This document shows positions 55,385 to 64,000 of a stretch of DNA of 64,000 bases, in pieces. Origin of the DNA: JBCDCY01 sp039180875. Lineage in GTDB: Bacteria > Pseudomonadota > Alphaproteobacteria > Rhodobacterales > Rhodobacteraceae. Within the stretch, counting starts at the first letter, position 1; each line of letters opens with the position of its first letter. Location of the stretch: assembly GCA_039180875.1 (NCBI GenBank), contig JBCDCY010000001.1, positions 186,001 through 250,000 of the forward strand. The letters are read 5' to 3'. Made by a program: the position numbers and the translations under genes. The notes below the pieces were generated by a model. The model worked only from the letters and a program-made list of their open reading frames with translations. It searched no databases and was not told the origin of the DNA.

Positions 55385-55448
55385 GGATACTTGAGCAAAT
55401 GCGAAAGGGACGGGGCTTTCTTGCTCGGTGAATATCCCCGCTGGAGGC
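55385..55448. repeat. Dispersed palindromic element, copy 7 (full)
   Basis: Left arm GGATACTTGAGCAAATGCGA and right arm CTTTCTTGCTCGGTGAATATCC, ending CCGCTGGAGGC (one difference from the usual end). Between the convergent hypothetical and DUF2256 genes. Confidence 0.75.
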
Positions 55449-55482
55449 CAGAGATCTCCTGTCGCGCGGCGCCCGGCCCGGC

Positions 55483-55659
55483 TCAGTCGTGGCCGATCTC
55501 TTCCTTCTCCGCCGACGCGCGCCCGGCCCGGCGGCAGCGCTCCGAGCAGTAGCGCACCTCGTCCCAGACGGCGGCCCATTTCCGCCGCCAGGTGAACGGG
55601 CGGCCGCAGACCACGCAGGTCTTGCTCGGCAGATCGCCCTTGCGGCGCATGCGCCCCAT
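55483..55659 (-). CDS. DUF2256 protein, photolyase partner
   Basis: A 58-residue protein, basic, with CVVCGRPFTWRRKWAAVWDE and VRYCSERCR, the four-cysteine DUF2256 pattern that probably binds zinc. DUF2256 genes are often found next to photolyase/cryptochrome genes, and this one overlaps the photolyase stop by one base. Function unknown; a folding or iron-cluster role has been guessed elsewhere, not shown here. Confidence 0.85.
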   Translation of the reverse strand: MGRMRRKGDLPSKTCVVCGRPFTWRRKWAAVWDEVRYCSERCRRAGRASAEKEEIGHD

Positions 55660-57167
55660 CAGCTCGGCAAATCCAGGGACATCTGGCGCGTGTCCCGGGA
55701 CTTGCGCCCGGTCGAGGCGATGCCCGAGCGGCGCGAGCCGTGGCGCGCCTGGATCCGGTCTGAGGCCTCGCGAAACGCCTTTCCGCGGCGGAGTGCGTAG
55801 ACCTTCTCCTTCGCCGCTCGCGCCGCCGCCAGATGATCGACGATCGGCGGCGGGTAGCGCAGGCCGCCCGTCCCTTCCCACCGCCAGGGCTCGTGCAGGT
55901 CCTTGTCCGGCACCGCCGCGAGCTCCGGCACCCAGCGCCGGGTAAAGCTGCCGTCCGGGTCCTGGTCCCAGCCCTGCTTCACCGGGTTGTAGATCCGGAT
56001 GGTGTTGATGCCGGTGGTGCCGGACTGCATCTGCACCTGGCTCCAGTGGATCCCCGGCTCGTAATCGGTGAAGAGCCGGGCGAGGATCAGGCCGCTCTCC
56101 CGCCAGGGCAGCCAGAGGTGGTAGGAGGCGACGGCCTGCAGCATCGCCCGCATACGGAAGTTCATCCAACCCGTGGCGCGGAGCGAGCGCATGCAGGCAT
56201 CGACGAAGGGCAGCCCGGTCTCACCCGCAGCAAAGGCGTCGAGCCGCGCCGCATCGGACTGGCGGTCGAGCGCCGCCATCTTCGGGTGCATCTCCTTCCA
56301 CTCGATCCGCGGCGCATCCTCGAGCTTCTGCATGAAGTGGTCGCGCCAATGCAGCCGGCCGTTGAAGGAGCGGAGCGCGCCGGCAAAACCCCGCTCCCCG
56401 CTCTCCTTGATCACGCGCTGCCGCCGCCAGGTGGCCTGCACCACCTCGCGGATGGAGACGGTGCCCCAGGCCAGATGGGGCGAGAGGCGTGAGCAATGGG
56501 TGGCGCCAGGCCCCGGTGCCGACATCGCCCGCTGGTAGGGCCGCGCGCGGTCCGTGAGGAAGCTCTCGAGCAGCGCCGTGCCGGCCGCGCGCCCACCCTC
56601 CTGCCGCTCCGGGCAGGGATCGGGGGCGAGGCCGAGGTCGCCGGCTGTCGGGATCGGCCCGGGATCGATCACGGTGAGCGGCGGAAGGGTCGGCGCCTTT
56701 CGCACCGGCTCCGCCATGAAGGCGTCGAACCGCTTCGCCCAGCCGTCGCGGGTGGCGAGGCGCCGGACGACGCCGCCCTGCACCGGCTCATGCCAGGGGA
56801 GGCCGTGCTGGCGGGCCCAGGCACCGATCCGCCGGTCCCGGGCAAAGGTCCAGCCGTTGCCGGTCTCCTGATGCGACCAGAGCGCAGCGATGCCCGGGGC
56901 GCGGCGGAACGCCTCCAGCACCGCCACGGCGTCGCCCATGCGGACGATGAGCGGCTGGCCGAGGGCGGCGAGCTCTCCCCTCAGCTCGGCCAGGCTTTCC
57001 GCGATGAAGGCCCAGTGGCGGCCCGCCATGTCGGGCTCGGCCCAAAGCTCCGGCTCGACGATGTAGAGCGGCAGAACCGGGCCCCGCGCCGCAGCCTCCG
57101 CCAGAGCCGGGTGATCGGCGACCCGAAGATCGCGCTTGAACCAGACGAGTTGAACCGGCGTTGTCAT
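55659..57167 (-). CDS. FAD-binding DNA photolyase/cryptochrome family protein
   Basis: A 502-residue protein with an N-terminal photolyase alpha/beta domain (VQLVWFKRDLRVADHPALAEAA) and a helical FAD domain (SRLSPHLAWGTVSIREV, TGLPFVDACMRSLRATGWMNFRMRAML, FTDYEPGIHWSQVQMQSGTTG, INTIRIYNPVKQGWDQDPDG). By family it repairs UV photoproducts in light or acts as a blue-light sensor. FAD-site and tryptophan residues appear intact. Coupled to a DUF2256 gene. Which photolyase subclass it is cannot be settled by eye; the adjacent DUF2256 gene is seen with several subclasses. Confidence 0.9.
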   Translation of the reverse strand: MTTPVQLVWFKRDLRVADHPALAEAAARGPVLPLYIVEPELWAEPDMAGRHWAFIAESLAELRGELAALGQPLIVRMGDAVAVLEAFRRAPGIAALWSHQETGNGWTFARDRRIGAWARQHGLPWHEPVQGGVVRRLATRDGWAKRFDAFMAEPVRKAPTLPPLTVIDPGPIPTAGDLGLAPDPCPERQEGGRAAGTALLESFLTDRARPYQRAMSAPGPGATHCSRLSPHLAWGTVSIREVVQATWRRQRVIKESGERGFAGALRSFNGRLHWRDHFMQKLEDAPRIEWKEMHPKMAALDRQSDAARLDAFAAGETGLPFVDACMRSLRATGWMNFRMRAMLQAVASYHLWLPWRESGLILARLFTDYEPGIHWSQVQMQSGTTGINTIRIYNPVKQGWDQDPDGSFTRRWVPELAAVPDKDLHEPWRWEGTGGLRYPPPIVDHLAAARAAKEKVYALRRGKAFREASDRIQARHGSRRSGIASTGRKSRDTRQMSLDLPS

Positions 57168-57198
57168 CGCTGACTATCTAGCGTCCCCGCCGACCCCG

Positions 57199-58344
57199 TC
57201 AGGCAAAATAGTCGCGCAGGATGCGGCCGTAGACCTCGGTCAATGCCCGGATCTGCGCAACCTCCACGCATTCGTCGACCTGGTGCATGGTCTTGCCCAC
57301 CAGCCCGAACTCCACCACCGGGCAATGACCGCGGACAAAGCGCGCATCCGACGTCCCCCCTCCGGTGGAGAGGATGGGCCGGACCCCGGTCTCCGCCTCC
57401 ACCGCGGCTGCGACGAGGTCGGAGAGCGCGCCCGGCGGCGTCAAGAAGCTCTCGCCGGAGACCTTGGTGCGGAGATCGAAGGCAATGCCGGTCTCGGCCC
57501 CCACCGCCGTCATCTCCGCCTCGATCCAGCGGGTGAGGCTGGCGGAGCTCTGTTGGTCTGAGAACCGGATGTTGAGCGTCGCCCGCCCGTCCGCCGGGAT
57601 CACATTGTTGGCCGGATTGCCGACATCGACGGTGGTGAGCGCAAGTGTTGTCGGGTCGAAGTGCTCCGACCCCCCGTCGATCCCGTGGCCCGCCAACCGG
57701 TCGAGCAGATGCACCAATGCCGGCAGGGGATTCCGCGCCAGATGGGGATAGGCCGTGTGCCCCTGCACGCCCCGCGCCGTGAGATAGGTCGTCATCGAAC
57801 CCCGACGCCCGATCTTCACGGTGTCGCCCAGCACCTCCCGCGAGGTCGGCTCCCCCACCAGGCAGGCATCCATCTGCAGGCCCTCGGCGGCCAGGGCATC
57901 GAGGATGGCGCGGGTGCCGTCGACCCCCTCCCCCTCCTCATCCCCGGTGACGGTGAGGATGAGCGCCCCGCGCGGCAGGCCGCGCTCCACCGCAAATGTC
58001 GCCGCGGCCGTAAAGGCCGCGACCGCTGATTTCATGTCGGTGGCCCCGCGACCGTAGAGGACCCCGTCCTCGATCTCCGCGCCAAAGGGATCGTGGGACC
58101 AGGCCGCCACGTCGCCCACCGGAACCACATCCGTATGCCCGTTGAAGCCGAAGACCGGGCCGCTCCCCGGGTCCCCGGCCACGGCGATCAGGTTGGCGAT
58201 CCCCCCGCGATCCGCCCGCATGGTCCGAAACCCGGCCCCCGCCAGCACCCGATCCAGGAGCGCGATCGCCCCCCCTTCTTCCGGCGTCACCGAGGGACAG
58301 CGCACCAAATCGGCCGTCAGGGCCACAGGATCAATTGCAGGCAT
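57199..58344 (-). CDS. dapE: Succinyl-diaminopimelate desuccinylase
   Basis: A 381-residue M20 zinc hydrolase that makes LL-DAP from N-succinyl-[18 protein letters not shown] holds the first zinc histidine and aspartate, and [14 protein letters not shown] the catalytic Glu. [13 protein letters not shown] and the final [18 protein letters not shown] are typical of DapE. It is the last gene of dapD-orf-dapE and lies just upstream of the photolyase gene (31 bases). Confidence 0.96.
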   Translation of the reverse strand: MPAIDPVALTADLVRCPSVTPEEGGAIALLDRVLAGAGFRTMRADRGGIANLIAVAGDPGSGPVFGFNGHTDVVPVGDVAAWSHDPFGAEIEDGVLYGRGATDMKSAVAAFTAAATFAVERGLPRGALILTVTGDEEGEGVDGTRAILDALAAEGLQMDACLVGEPTSREVLGDTVKIGRRGSMTTYLTARGVQGHTAYPHLARNPLPALVHLLDRLAGHGIDGGSEHFDPTTLALTTVDVGNPANNVIPADGRATLNIRFSDQQSSASLTRWIEAEMTAVGAETGIAFDLRTKVSGESFLTPPGALSDLVAAAVEAETGVRPILSTGGGTSDARFVRGHCPVVEFGLVGKTMHQVDECVEVAQIRALTEVYGRILRDYFA

Positions 58345-58346
58345 GC

Positions 58347-58658
58347 TCAGTCCTCGTCGAAGAAGGGGGTGACTTGGGCGACGATGACGGCGTTCTCGGC
58401 CAGGGCGCGGTCCATCAGGGCGAGGTCGTGGGGGTCTAGGTCGTGGCCCTCGGCCTCGCGCTCCTCCCGGGTGCCGTAGCCCGAGACCTCGAGCGGGGCC
58501 ATGTCGGCCTGGCGCAGTACGGCCACCGTCTCCCGCACCGCCTCGGCCTCATCCACGCCGGCGGCGTAGCACATCAGGGCGGCCCCGGTCGCACCCTCGG
58601 GCAGGCCGTCGCCGGTGGCCCGGCCGACCTCGACCAGCAGGGTGTAGACCTCGGCCAT
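58347..58658 (-). CDS. Small conserved protein between dapD and dapE
   Basis: A 103-residue acidic protein ([60 protein letters not shown]). It has a ferredoxin-like strand-helix pattern and no signal or membrane segment. It sits with only 6 and 2 bases of spacer between dapD and dapE, so it is co-transcribed and possibly linked to lysine/DAP synthesis. No function recognised. Confidence 0.8.
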   Translation of the reverse strand: MAEVYTLLVEVGRATGDGLPEGATGAALMCYAAGVDEAEAVRETVAVLRQADMAPLEVSGYGTREEREAEGHDLDPHDLALMDRALAENAVIVAQVTPFFDED

Positions 58659-58664
58659 CGCCGC

Positions 58665-59492
58665 TCAGTCGCGGAGCAGATCGTTGATCGAGGTCTTGGC
58701 CCGGGTCCGTTCATCCACCCGCTTCACGATCACCGCGCAGTAGAGGTTGGGGCCGTTGCCCGAGGGCATCGAGCCCGCCACCACCACCGAATAGGGCGGC
58801 ACCTCGCCATAGAACACCTCCCCCGTCGCGCGGTCGACGATCTTGGTGGACTGGCCGATGAAGACGCCCATGCCGAGGACGGCGCCCTCGCGCACGATGC
58901 AGCCCTCGACGACCTCGGAGCGGGCGCCGACGAAGCAATTGTCCTCGATGATCACCGGGCCGGCCTGCAGCGGCTCCAGCACGCCGCCGATGCCGACCCC
59001 GCCGGAGAGATGCACGTTCGCGCCGATCTGGGCGCAGGAGCCCACCGTGGCCCAGGTGTCGACCATGGTGCCGGCCCCCACATAGGCACCGAGATTGACG
59101 AAGGAGGGCATCAGCACCACCCCCGGCGCGATGAAGGCGGAATGCCGGACGGTGGCCGGCGGCACAGCCCGAAACCCGGCCTCCCGCCAGCGGATTTCGT
59201 CCCAGCCGTCGAACTTCGAGGGCACCTTGTCCCACCAGGTCGCGTGGCCCGGCCCGCCGGGGATCGGCGCCATGTCGTTCAGCCGGAAGGAGAGCAGCAC
59301 CGCCTTCTTCGCCCACTGGTTCACCTGCCAGGAGCCGTCGGCTGCGCGCTCGGCCACCCGCAGGCTACCCTGGTCGAGGGCGTCGAGCGTCGCCTGGACC
59401 GCCGCCCGGACCTCCCCCATCGTGCTGGGGGAGAGCTCCTCGCGCGCCTCCCACGCCGCCTCGATCGCATTTTCAAGCGCGGCATTCGACAT
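58665..59492 (-). CDS. dapD: 2,3,4,5-tetrahydropyridine-2,6-dicarboxylate N-succinyltransferase
   Basis: Succinylates tetrahydrodipicolinate in DAP/lysine synthesis. The 275-residue protein has an N-terminal helical domain, then left-handed beta-helix hexapeptides ([58 protein letters not shown]) and the C-terminal [22 protein letters not shown] 59492 ([14 protein letters not shown]) is preferred over an upstream in-frame start. Head of an operon with the small orf and dapE. Confidence 0.96.
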   Translation of the reverse strand: MSNAALENAIEAAWEAREELSPSTMGEVRAAVQATLDALDQGSLRVAERAADGSWQVNQWAKKAVLLSFRLNDMAPIPGGPGHATWWDKVPSKFDGWDEIRWREAGFRAVPPATVRHSAFIAPGVVLMPSFVNLGAYVGAGTMVDTWATVGSCAQIGANVHLSGGVGIGGVLEPLQAGPVIIEDNCFVGARSEVVEGCIVREGAVLGMGVFIGQSTKIVDRATGEVFYGEVPPYSVVVAGSMPSGNGPNLYCAVIVKRVDERTRAKTSINDLLRD

Positions 59493-59519
59493 GGTTAACT
59501 CCCCTGATCGGCGGTGCAC

Positions 59520-59764
59520 CCGGCCCGTGTTTGCCGGCCGAGGCTATAGTGCGCCGCGTCACGCTCCGCAATCGCCGGACGCTTGCCGCGCAGGGCCTTA
59601 GGTATTTGCTGTAAGCAAGTCGAAAAGGCACTAGTATTTTGCTGGTAATTAAAAAAGTTGTTTAAATCATCAGCTTTAATCCAAGTAAACGACATGTAAA
59701 TTTTGACGACACCACCCAGCAGGCGCATTTATGAGCCCAGAAACGAACTGGGCAGACCGTAGAA
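59520..59764 (+). promoter_or_regulatory. AT-rich leader of the serralysin-like gene with start-proximal hairpin
   Basis: The part 59590-59720 is strongly AT-rich for this genome, with runs such as TTAAAAAAGTTGTTTAAA. A perfect stem GCCCAG/CTGGGC (59735-59753) with a seven-base loop lies 11 bases before the ATG at 59765, and no good ribosome-binding sequence is seen between them. Translation control by this hairpin is possible. A clear promoter could not be picked. Confidence 0.4.
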
Positions 59765-61012
59765 ATGACCGTAGTAGCAGACTTCCGTGCGTTGCTTTAT
59801 GCGAACGAGGACGACGGGCATCGCTGGAACGCGATGGCCGATCGGGGGGCGCCGGTCTTCGTGACCTACAGCTTCGCCGACGGGGCGGAGTTGCCGGACG
59901 AGGCGATCTATGCCCCGTTCGAGAACGACGGCTACAACGGCTTCAACGCTGCCCAGCGCGACAGCTTCCGCACTGCCGTCGAGCATTTTGAGGACGTGAC
60001 GGGCGTCGTGTTCGTCGAGGTCGAGAGCGGCGGCATGATCGATGCGTTCTCGACCTCCGGCTCGGTCACCGGCGGCTGGGCGCATATCCCGCATGTGGAC
60101 AACAGCGGCTGCCTCTGCGGCTGCGCCCTGGTGATCGACAACCCCGATCCGACCTACGCGCCCGGCACCTATGCCTATGCCACGATCCTGCACGAGCTCG
60201 GCCACACCCTCGGCCTGCAGCATCCTCACGACGGCTCCATCCAGCTTGAGCGGCAGAGCGACGACACCGCCAATACCGTGATGTCCTACAACGTCACCGG
60301 CATCGCGGCGAAACTCGGCCTGCTCGACATCGCGGCGCTGCAGCATCTCTACGGCGGCTCGATCGAGGGGCGGCACCCCGACTGGCAGTGGGACTGGGAC
60401 GAGCGGGCCGACCGCTTCGAGCTGACCGGCGCCGGGCGAAACGACGTGCTGGTGGGCGTAGATGCAACCAACGTGATCCGCGGGCGCCGGGGCAACGACG
60501 ACATCTACGGCCGGGGCGAAGACGACCGACTGTTCGGCGGTCGCGGCCAGGACGAGCTGAGGGGCGGGGCCGGCGCGGACGATCTGCGCGGCGGCGTCGG
60601 TGCCGACCGCCTGTTCGGCGATCTGGGCGACGATCTGCTGGTCGGCGGGGCCGGGGGCGATGCCCTTTATGGCGGGGCCGGCGATGACCGGCTGATCGGC
60701 GGCGGCGACGATGACCGCCTCTACGGCGGCGGCGGCGATGACGTCATCATCGGGGGCGCCGGACGCGACCGGGTGAGCGGCAATGGCGGGGCCGATCAGT
60801 TCGTCTTTCGCAGCGGCGATGCCTGGAACGCCATCCAGGACTTCCAGATCGGCACCGACCGGTTGCATCTGCCCGGCGCCGACATCGAACTGGCGAACGG
60901 CGGCGGCGATCTCTTGCTCCGCCTCGCCGACCATGGCCTGGCGATCAAGCTGGTCGGCATCGCGGCCGGCAGCGCAACGCTCGACGAGGTGAGCGATTGG
61001 ATCTTTAACTGA
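59765..61012 (+). CDS. Serralysin-like zinc metalloprotease with RTX repeats
   Basis: A 415-residue secreted protease. Zinc-binding HELGHTLGLQHPH (His143 on) and the Met-turn VMSYN about 25 residues later define the metzincin core. From about residue 235 to 345 runs a beta-roll of GGxGxDxLx repeats (GGRGQDEL, GGAGADDL, GGAGDDRL), binding calcium outside the cell. The C-terminal 60 residues form the peptidase-M10-C-like end. There is no N-terminal signal, as expected for type I secretion, but no type I exporter is encoded here. AT-rich upstream region; otherwise stand-alone. Confidence 0.88.
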   Translation: MTVVADFRALLYANEDDGHRWNAMADRGAPVFVTYSFADGAELPDEAIYAPFENDGYNGFNAAQRDSFRTAVEHFEDVTGVVFVEVESGGMIDAFSTSGSVTGGWAHIPHVDNSGCLCGCALVIDNPDPTYAPGTYAYATILHELGHTLGLQHPHDGSIQLERQSDDTANTVMSYNVTGIAAKLGLLDIAALQHLYGGSIEGRHPDWQWDWDERADRFELTGAGRNDVLVGVDATNVIRGRRGNDDIYGRGEDDRLFGGRGQDELRGGAGADDLRGGVGADRLFGDLGDDLLVGGAGGDALYGGAGDDRLIGGGDDDRLYGGGGDDVIIGGAGRDRVSGNGGADQFVFRSGDAWNAIQDFQIGTDRLHLPGADIELANGGGDLLLRLADHGLAIKLVGIAAGSATLDEVSDWIFN

Positions 61013-61032
61013 GGCCGCAAGGCGGGCCCGCG

Positions 61033-61923
61033 CTAGCTGCCGGTCTCTGGCAGCACGAACTCCGACAGCAGGGTCCGCTGCAGGGCGTTGAAATTGTCGT
61101 CTGAGATCATGGTGACGCGCAGCCGCCCCCGATCGTCGCGCCAGACCGCCACACTCTCGGCATTGTCGAGCTGACCGCGGGGCGGTTCGAGCAGCGTCTC
61201 CTCGTCCTCCAGTGCATCCTCAGTGATGGTGAAGCGGCGAAGGCGGGTGGCAAAGCCGCCGAGCCAGCTGAAATTGCGCTCCACCACATAGAGCCGGCCA
61301 TCCGGGCCGATATCGGCGCCGGTGACCAGGAAGTCGCCCCGCCGCGGCACGGCGAAAGGCGTGTCCCAGACGCCGGCGCGCAGGCGGTAGACTGGGAACG
61401 GCCGATCGAGCGCGCCCGAGCGCTCCGGTATCGCATAGAGCGTGCCGTCCGGCGCCGCGGCCAGCGCCTCGATGCCGGAGTTGAGCTGCAGGCCGGCGAA
61501 GTCGGGATGGGGTGGCAGCGGCTCGGCGGGGGCGCCGGGCGCGGCATAGGCCCAGATGCGGTGATCGGCCTCGAAGGAGACCAGGACGCCGCCGCCCGGG
61601 CGCGGCGCCAACCCCTCCGCGTCGATCTGCAAACCCGCAACCGGTGCACCATCGGGATCGTGGAGCGGACCGATGGCAACCGTCTCGACCCCCACCAGCC
61701 GGCCGTCACGGCGGAGGAGCCGGGCCTCCGCCATCACGCCCTTGTCGCCGACCACCCATGCGGTGGCGCCATCCGGGCTAAGCCAAAGGCCGGAGAACCC
61801 GCCGAAGCCCGCGGCATTGCCCCGCCATTCGACCTGGCCGGCCGGCTGCAAATCCTCCGCCGCAGCGGCAGAGCCAAGCACGAGGGCCAGCAGGGCAGCC
61901 AGGCCGCCCGGCCAGACCATCAT
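61033..61923 (-). CDS. Phytase-like esterase-activity protein, exported
   Basis: A 296-residue protein with a signal peptide (VWPGGLAALLALVLGSAAAAEDL). The mature part has six-bladed propeller-like repeats (FGGFSGLWLSPDGATAWVVGD, LQIDAEGLAPRPGGGVLVSF, GIEALAAAPDGTLYAIPERS), matching the phytase-like esterase (PF13449) family, and probably cleaves a phosphate or carboxyl ester in the periplasm. Substrate unknown. The ATG at 61923 overlaps the mepA stop (ATGA), so it is co-translated with mepA. Confidence 0.8.
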   Translation of the reverse strand: MMVWPGGLAALLALVLGSAAAAEDLQPAGQVEWRGNAAGFGGFSGLWLSPDGATAWVVGDKGVMAEARLLRRDGRLVGVETVAIGPLHDPDGAPVAGLQIDAEGLAPRPGGGVLVSFEADHRIWAYAAPGAPAEPLPPHPDFAGLQLNSGIEALAAAPDGTLYAIPERSGALDRPFPVYRLRAGVWDTPFAVPRRGDFLVTGADIGPDGRLYVVERNFSWLGGFATRLRRFTITEDALEDEETLLEPPRGQLDNAESVAVWRDDRGRLRVTMISDDNFNALQRTLLSEFVLPETGS

Positions 61924-62771
61924 CGCGCCAGGACCGCGCGGCACTCCGCCGGCAGATCGGCGAGCGTCAGTTCTCGCCGAGGCTGGGGTGCCGGCGCATT
62001 GGGATCCGGCTGGGGATTGAGCGCGGCGTCCGAGGTCCACCAGGCGAGGCTCGCGTCGCAGCCATCGCCCGGAGGCGGCGGGCTTTGCTCGACGCAGTCG
62101 GGGCTGTCGGCCGGACAGTTGAGGCGCACATGGAAATGTCCGTCATGCCCCCACCAGGGCCGGATCTTGCGCAACCAGGCGCGATCCCCCTCGGCCGCGC
62201 GGCACATCTCCTGCTTCACGGCAGCGGCGACGAAGATGCGGGCGACCGCCGGATCCTCCGCCGCGGCGCGCAGGATCCGCTGATGCGCCGGCGTCCAGTT
62301 GGCGTTGACGCTGCGCTGATCGTCGGTGCGGACCGAGACGAAGCTGATCTGCTCACGCTCCGCCCGGCTGAGGTCCAGCCGCTCCGGCCGCCGCATCCAG
62401 ATGTCGACGTCCAGCCCCATCTGGTGCGAGCGATGCAGCGTCGCCGGCCCGCCCCGGGGCTGCGAGATGTCGCCCACGTAGATGCCGGGCCAGCCGGCCT
62501 CCACCGCCGCGCGGGCCAGGCGCCGGACGAAGAGGACGGTGTCGGGATGGCCCCAGTTACGATTGCGGGAAGGGCGCATGGCCTGCCAGCTCGGCCCGCT
62601 CTCCGGCAAGGCCACCGCACCGCCGATGCAGCCGCGGCTATAGGTGCCGTAGGCCACCGGATCCCCGTCGGCCGGCGCTTGCGCGGCACTGAACAGGCCC
62701 ATCGCCGGCTCAGCGGTCGCGGCCGGGGCGAACAGGACGGCGGCGATCAGTGCCTTAAGGAAATGCCTCAC
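61920..62771 (-). CDS. mepA: Penicillin-insensitive murein endopeptidase
   Basis: A 283-residue periplasmic LAS-type zinc peptidase that cuts D-Ala-meso-DAP crosslinks. Signal peptide FLKALIAAVLFAPAATAEPA. Zinc ligands are seen in HRSHQMGLDVDIWMR and in RPWWGHDGHFHVRLNC, the MepA signature. The C-terminal Pro-rich extension (PPPPGDGCDASLAWW, then PNAPAPQPRREL) is longer than in E. coli. It overlaps the MFS transporter stop by 17 bases and the phytase-like gene start by four. Confidence 0.94.
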   Translation of the reverse strand: MRHFLKALIAAVLFAPAATAEPAMGLFSAAQAPADGDPVAYGTYSRGCIGGAVALPESGPSWQAMRPSRNRNWGHPDTVLFVRRLARAAVEAGWPGIYVGDISQPRGGPATLHRSHQMGLDVDIWMRRPERLDLSRAEREQISFVSVRTDDQRSVNANWTPAHQRILRAAAEDPAVARIFVAAAVKQEMCRAAEGDRAWLRKIRPWWGHDGHFHVRLNCPADSPDCVEQSPPPPGDGCDASLAWWTSDAALNPQPDPNAPAPQPRRELTLADLPAECRAVLAR

Positions 62772-64000
62772 GCTCCTGCTCCACGTCGCGGCTACGGACC
62801 GGGGCCAACAATATCAAACCGACCAGGAAGAGGACAACGACCGGCGTGATGCCGAGCTGCTGGCTGTCGAAGGCCCGGGTGGCGAGGCCGATCAGCAATG
62901 GGCCGATGAACGCGGTCGCCTTGCCCGCGAGGGCGTAGAGGCCGAAGGCTTCGGTCATCGGAATGCGCCCCTCCGCCTGGTGGATCAGCAAGGTGCGGGA
63001 GGCCGCCTGCACCGACCCCGCGGTGGCGCCCAAGAGGCCCCCGCAGATGTAGAACACCAGATCCGGCAGAGTGCTGCCGTCGGCGATCGGCATGAAGAGC
63101 ACGGAGGAGCGTGAGGTCGACAGGGTGACGATGCAGACCGCGATCAGCACCACGATCGAGGTCATCACCACCGGCTTCGGCCCGAACGCCTTGTCCGCCC
63201 GACCGCCGAGCCAGGCCCCCACCGCCCCCGTAAGCGCCGCGACGATGCCGAAGACGCCGAGCTCGAAGGTCTGCCAGGCCAGCACACCTGAGGCGTAGAT
63301 GCCGCCGAACGCGAACAGCGCCGCCAGGCCGTCGCGGTAGAACAACGCCGCGACCAGAAAGCGCAGCAGATCGCCGTGATTGGGCAGATCGACGAGCGTG
63401 CGGCCGAGACCGCGCAGACCCCGGCCCACCACGCCCGGCCGACGCGCAACCCGCGGCGCGTCGCGTGTGTAGAGGAAGAACGGCAGCGCGAAGACCACGA
63501 ACCAGAGCGCCGTCAGCGGTCCCGTCGCCCGCGCCGGCTCCCCCAACGCCGGGTCGAGGCCGAAGAGCGGCGCGAGGCCCAAGAGCGTGACCTCCTGCCC
63601 CGGGGCCGGCGCGATCAGGAGCAGCACCACGACCAGCACCGCCACCCCCCCGGCATAGCCCATGGCCCAGCCGGAGCCGGAGATCCGCCCGGTCTCCGAC
63701 CGCGGGGCGAGATCGGGCAGCATGGCGTTGACGAAGATCAGCGCGAATTCCGAGCCCACGAAGGCCAGCAGGAATGCCGCGCCGATCCAGAACAGGTCGC
63801 CTGTCCCGGGCTCCGCCCACCAAAGCCCGCTGCAGCCGATCACGAACATCAGCGAGAAGACCGCGATCCAAGGTTTGCGCGGCCCCGTCTGATCGGCGAT
63901 GGCGCCGAGCACCGGGGCGAGGAAGGCGACGGCGAGGCTGCCGTAGAGCACGAAATCGGCCCACAGCGCCTGCCCCGTCACCGCATCGGGGGCCACGATG
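62755..64000 (-). CDS. MFS transporter, UMF1/Atg22-like, 5' end missing
   Basis: The gene enters from the right edge; about 413 residues are visible, and the N-terminal helix is cut off. Eleven or so hydrophobic helices are seen, with the MFS loop VLGAIADQTGPRKPW near the start and a central loop. The order GSLAVAFLAPVLGAIADQTG, FIGAAFLLAFVGSEFALIFVNAMLPDLAP (IGAAFLLAFVG here) fits the UMF1 (unidentified major facilitator) family. Possibly exports or imports amino acids or peptidoglycan fragments, as mepA follows it in the operon; that is only a guess. Confidence 0.82.
   Translation of the reverse strand, partial: IVAPDAVTGQALWADFVLYGSLAVAFLAPVLGAIADQTGPRKPWIAVFSLMFVIGCSGLWWAEPGTGDLFWIGAAFLLAFVGSEFALIFVNAMLPDLAPRSETGRISGSGWAMGYAGGVAVLVVVLLLIAPAPGQEVTLLGLAPLFGLDPALGEPARATGPLTALWFVVFALPFFLYTRDAPRVARRPGVVGRGLRGLGRTLVDLPNHGDLLRFLVAALFYRDGLAALFAFGGIYASGVLAWQTFELGVFGIVAALTGAVGAWLGGRADKAFGPKPVVMTSIVVLIAVCIVTLSTSRSSVLFMPIADGSTLPDLVFYICGGLLGATAGSVQAASRTLLIHQAEGRIPMTEAFGLYALAGKATAFIGPLLIGLATRAFDSQQLGITPVVVLFLVGLILLAPVRSRDVEQEREAFP

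Noticed and set aside
59495..59728. Minus-strand frame in the AT-rich leader
   Set aside because: It overlaps the dapD promoter region, and the translation lacks any family pattern.
60480..60790. Tandem DNA repeat or CRISPR-like array
   Set aside because: The regularity is that of RTX nonapeptide codons, with no spacers or conserved repeat DNA.

Overview
The window is GC-rich DNA (roughly 70% by eye) from an alphaproteobacterium, most likely of the Rhodobacterales (Roseobacter/Rhodobacter group). This rests on a RegB-type redox kinase, alphaproteobacterial AddA/AddB, a class I lysyl-tRNA synthetase, an NDUFS4-like complex I subunit, the valine-degradation genes and many short intergenic palindromes. 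It is chromosomal: almost everything is housekeeping or central metabolism. There is no phage, plasmid, insertion sequence or CRISPR array. The left edge cuts mtaB and the right edge cuts an MFS gene.

Layout. 0-5 kb: mtaB/dapF, a sulfotransferase, tRNA-Lys(UUU), nfu-tsaB-rimI and a DUF3422 gene. 5-18 kb: regB, a PAS protein, then a tightly overlapping run tsaE-amgK-murU-addB-addA followed by trxA and nadD, linking tRNA t6A modification, cell-wall sugar recycling and double-strand-break repair. 18-24 kb: a PBP4-type peptidase, TerB-like protein, lysK, a DUF4864 protein and an outer-membrane protein. 24-31 kb: a large beta-helix protein, D-lyxose isomerase, uvrB, complex I subunit, tRNA-Arg(UCU), a zinc-ribbon protein and a Usp protein. 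31-40 kb: acyl-CoA and valine catabolism (gcdH, mmsB, 3-hydroxyisobutyryl-CoA hydrolase, isobutyryl-CoA dehydrogenase, mmsA). This block is split by ybdK, by an AT-rich insert with two tiny genes, and by a 713-bp segment flanked by copies of the mmsA 3' end. 40-45.5 kb: a polyamine catabolic pair, then hslV-gdx-hslU. 45.5-48.4 kb: the accessory stretch, with a small toxin-antitoxin pair, a hairpin-rich noncoding region, a truncated gene duplicate and two secreted proteins of unknown function. 48.5-59.5 kb: Ada-like repair protein, nth, adenosine kinase, a TetR-controlled divergent locus with two perfect operators, an ABC importer without binding protein, photolyase with DUF2256, and dapD-orf-dapE. 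59.7-64 kb: serralysin-like RTX protease, phytase-like protein, mepA and an MFS transporter.

Themes. Three lysine/diaminopimelate genes (dapF, dapD, dapE) fit the succinylase route and supply peptidoglycan, which AmgK/MurU, the PBP4 protein and MepA recycle or remodel. mtaB, tsaB and tsaE modify A37 of ANN-decoding tRNAs, and both tRNA genes seen here (Lys-UUU, Arg-UCU) are of that class. DNA repair is well represented (addAB, uvrB, ogt/ada, nth, photolyase).

The least explained sequence is (1) a dispersed palindromic element with seven full or half copies, (2) the mmsA 3'-end duplication around an unknown gene, (3) the AT-rich two-gene insert, (4) the 46.0-46.55 kb structured region with the neighbouring gene-fragment duplication, and (5) the TetR/two-operator locus controlling two uncharacterised genes. 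No clearly new multi-gene defence or biosynthetic system was recognised.
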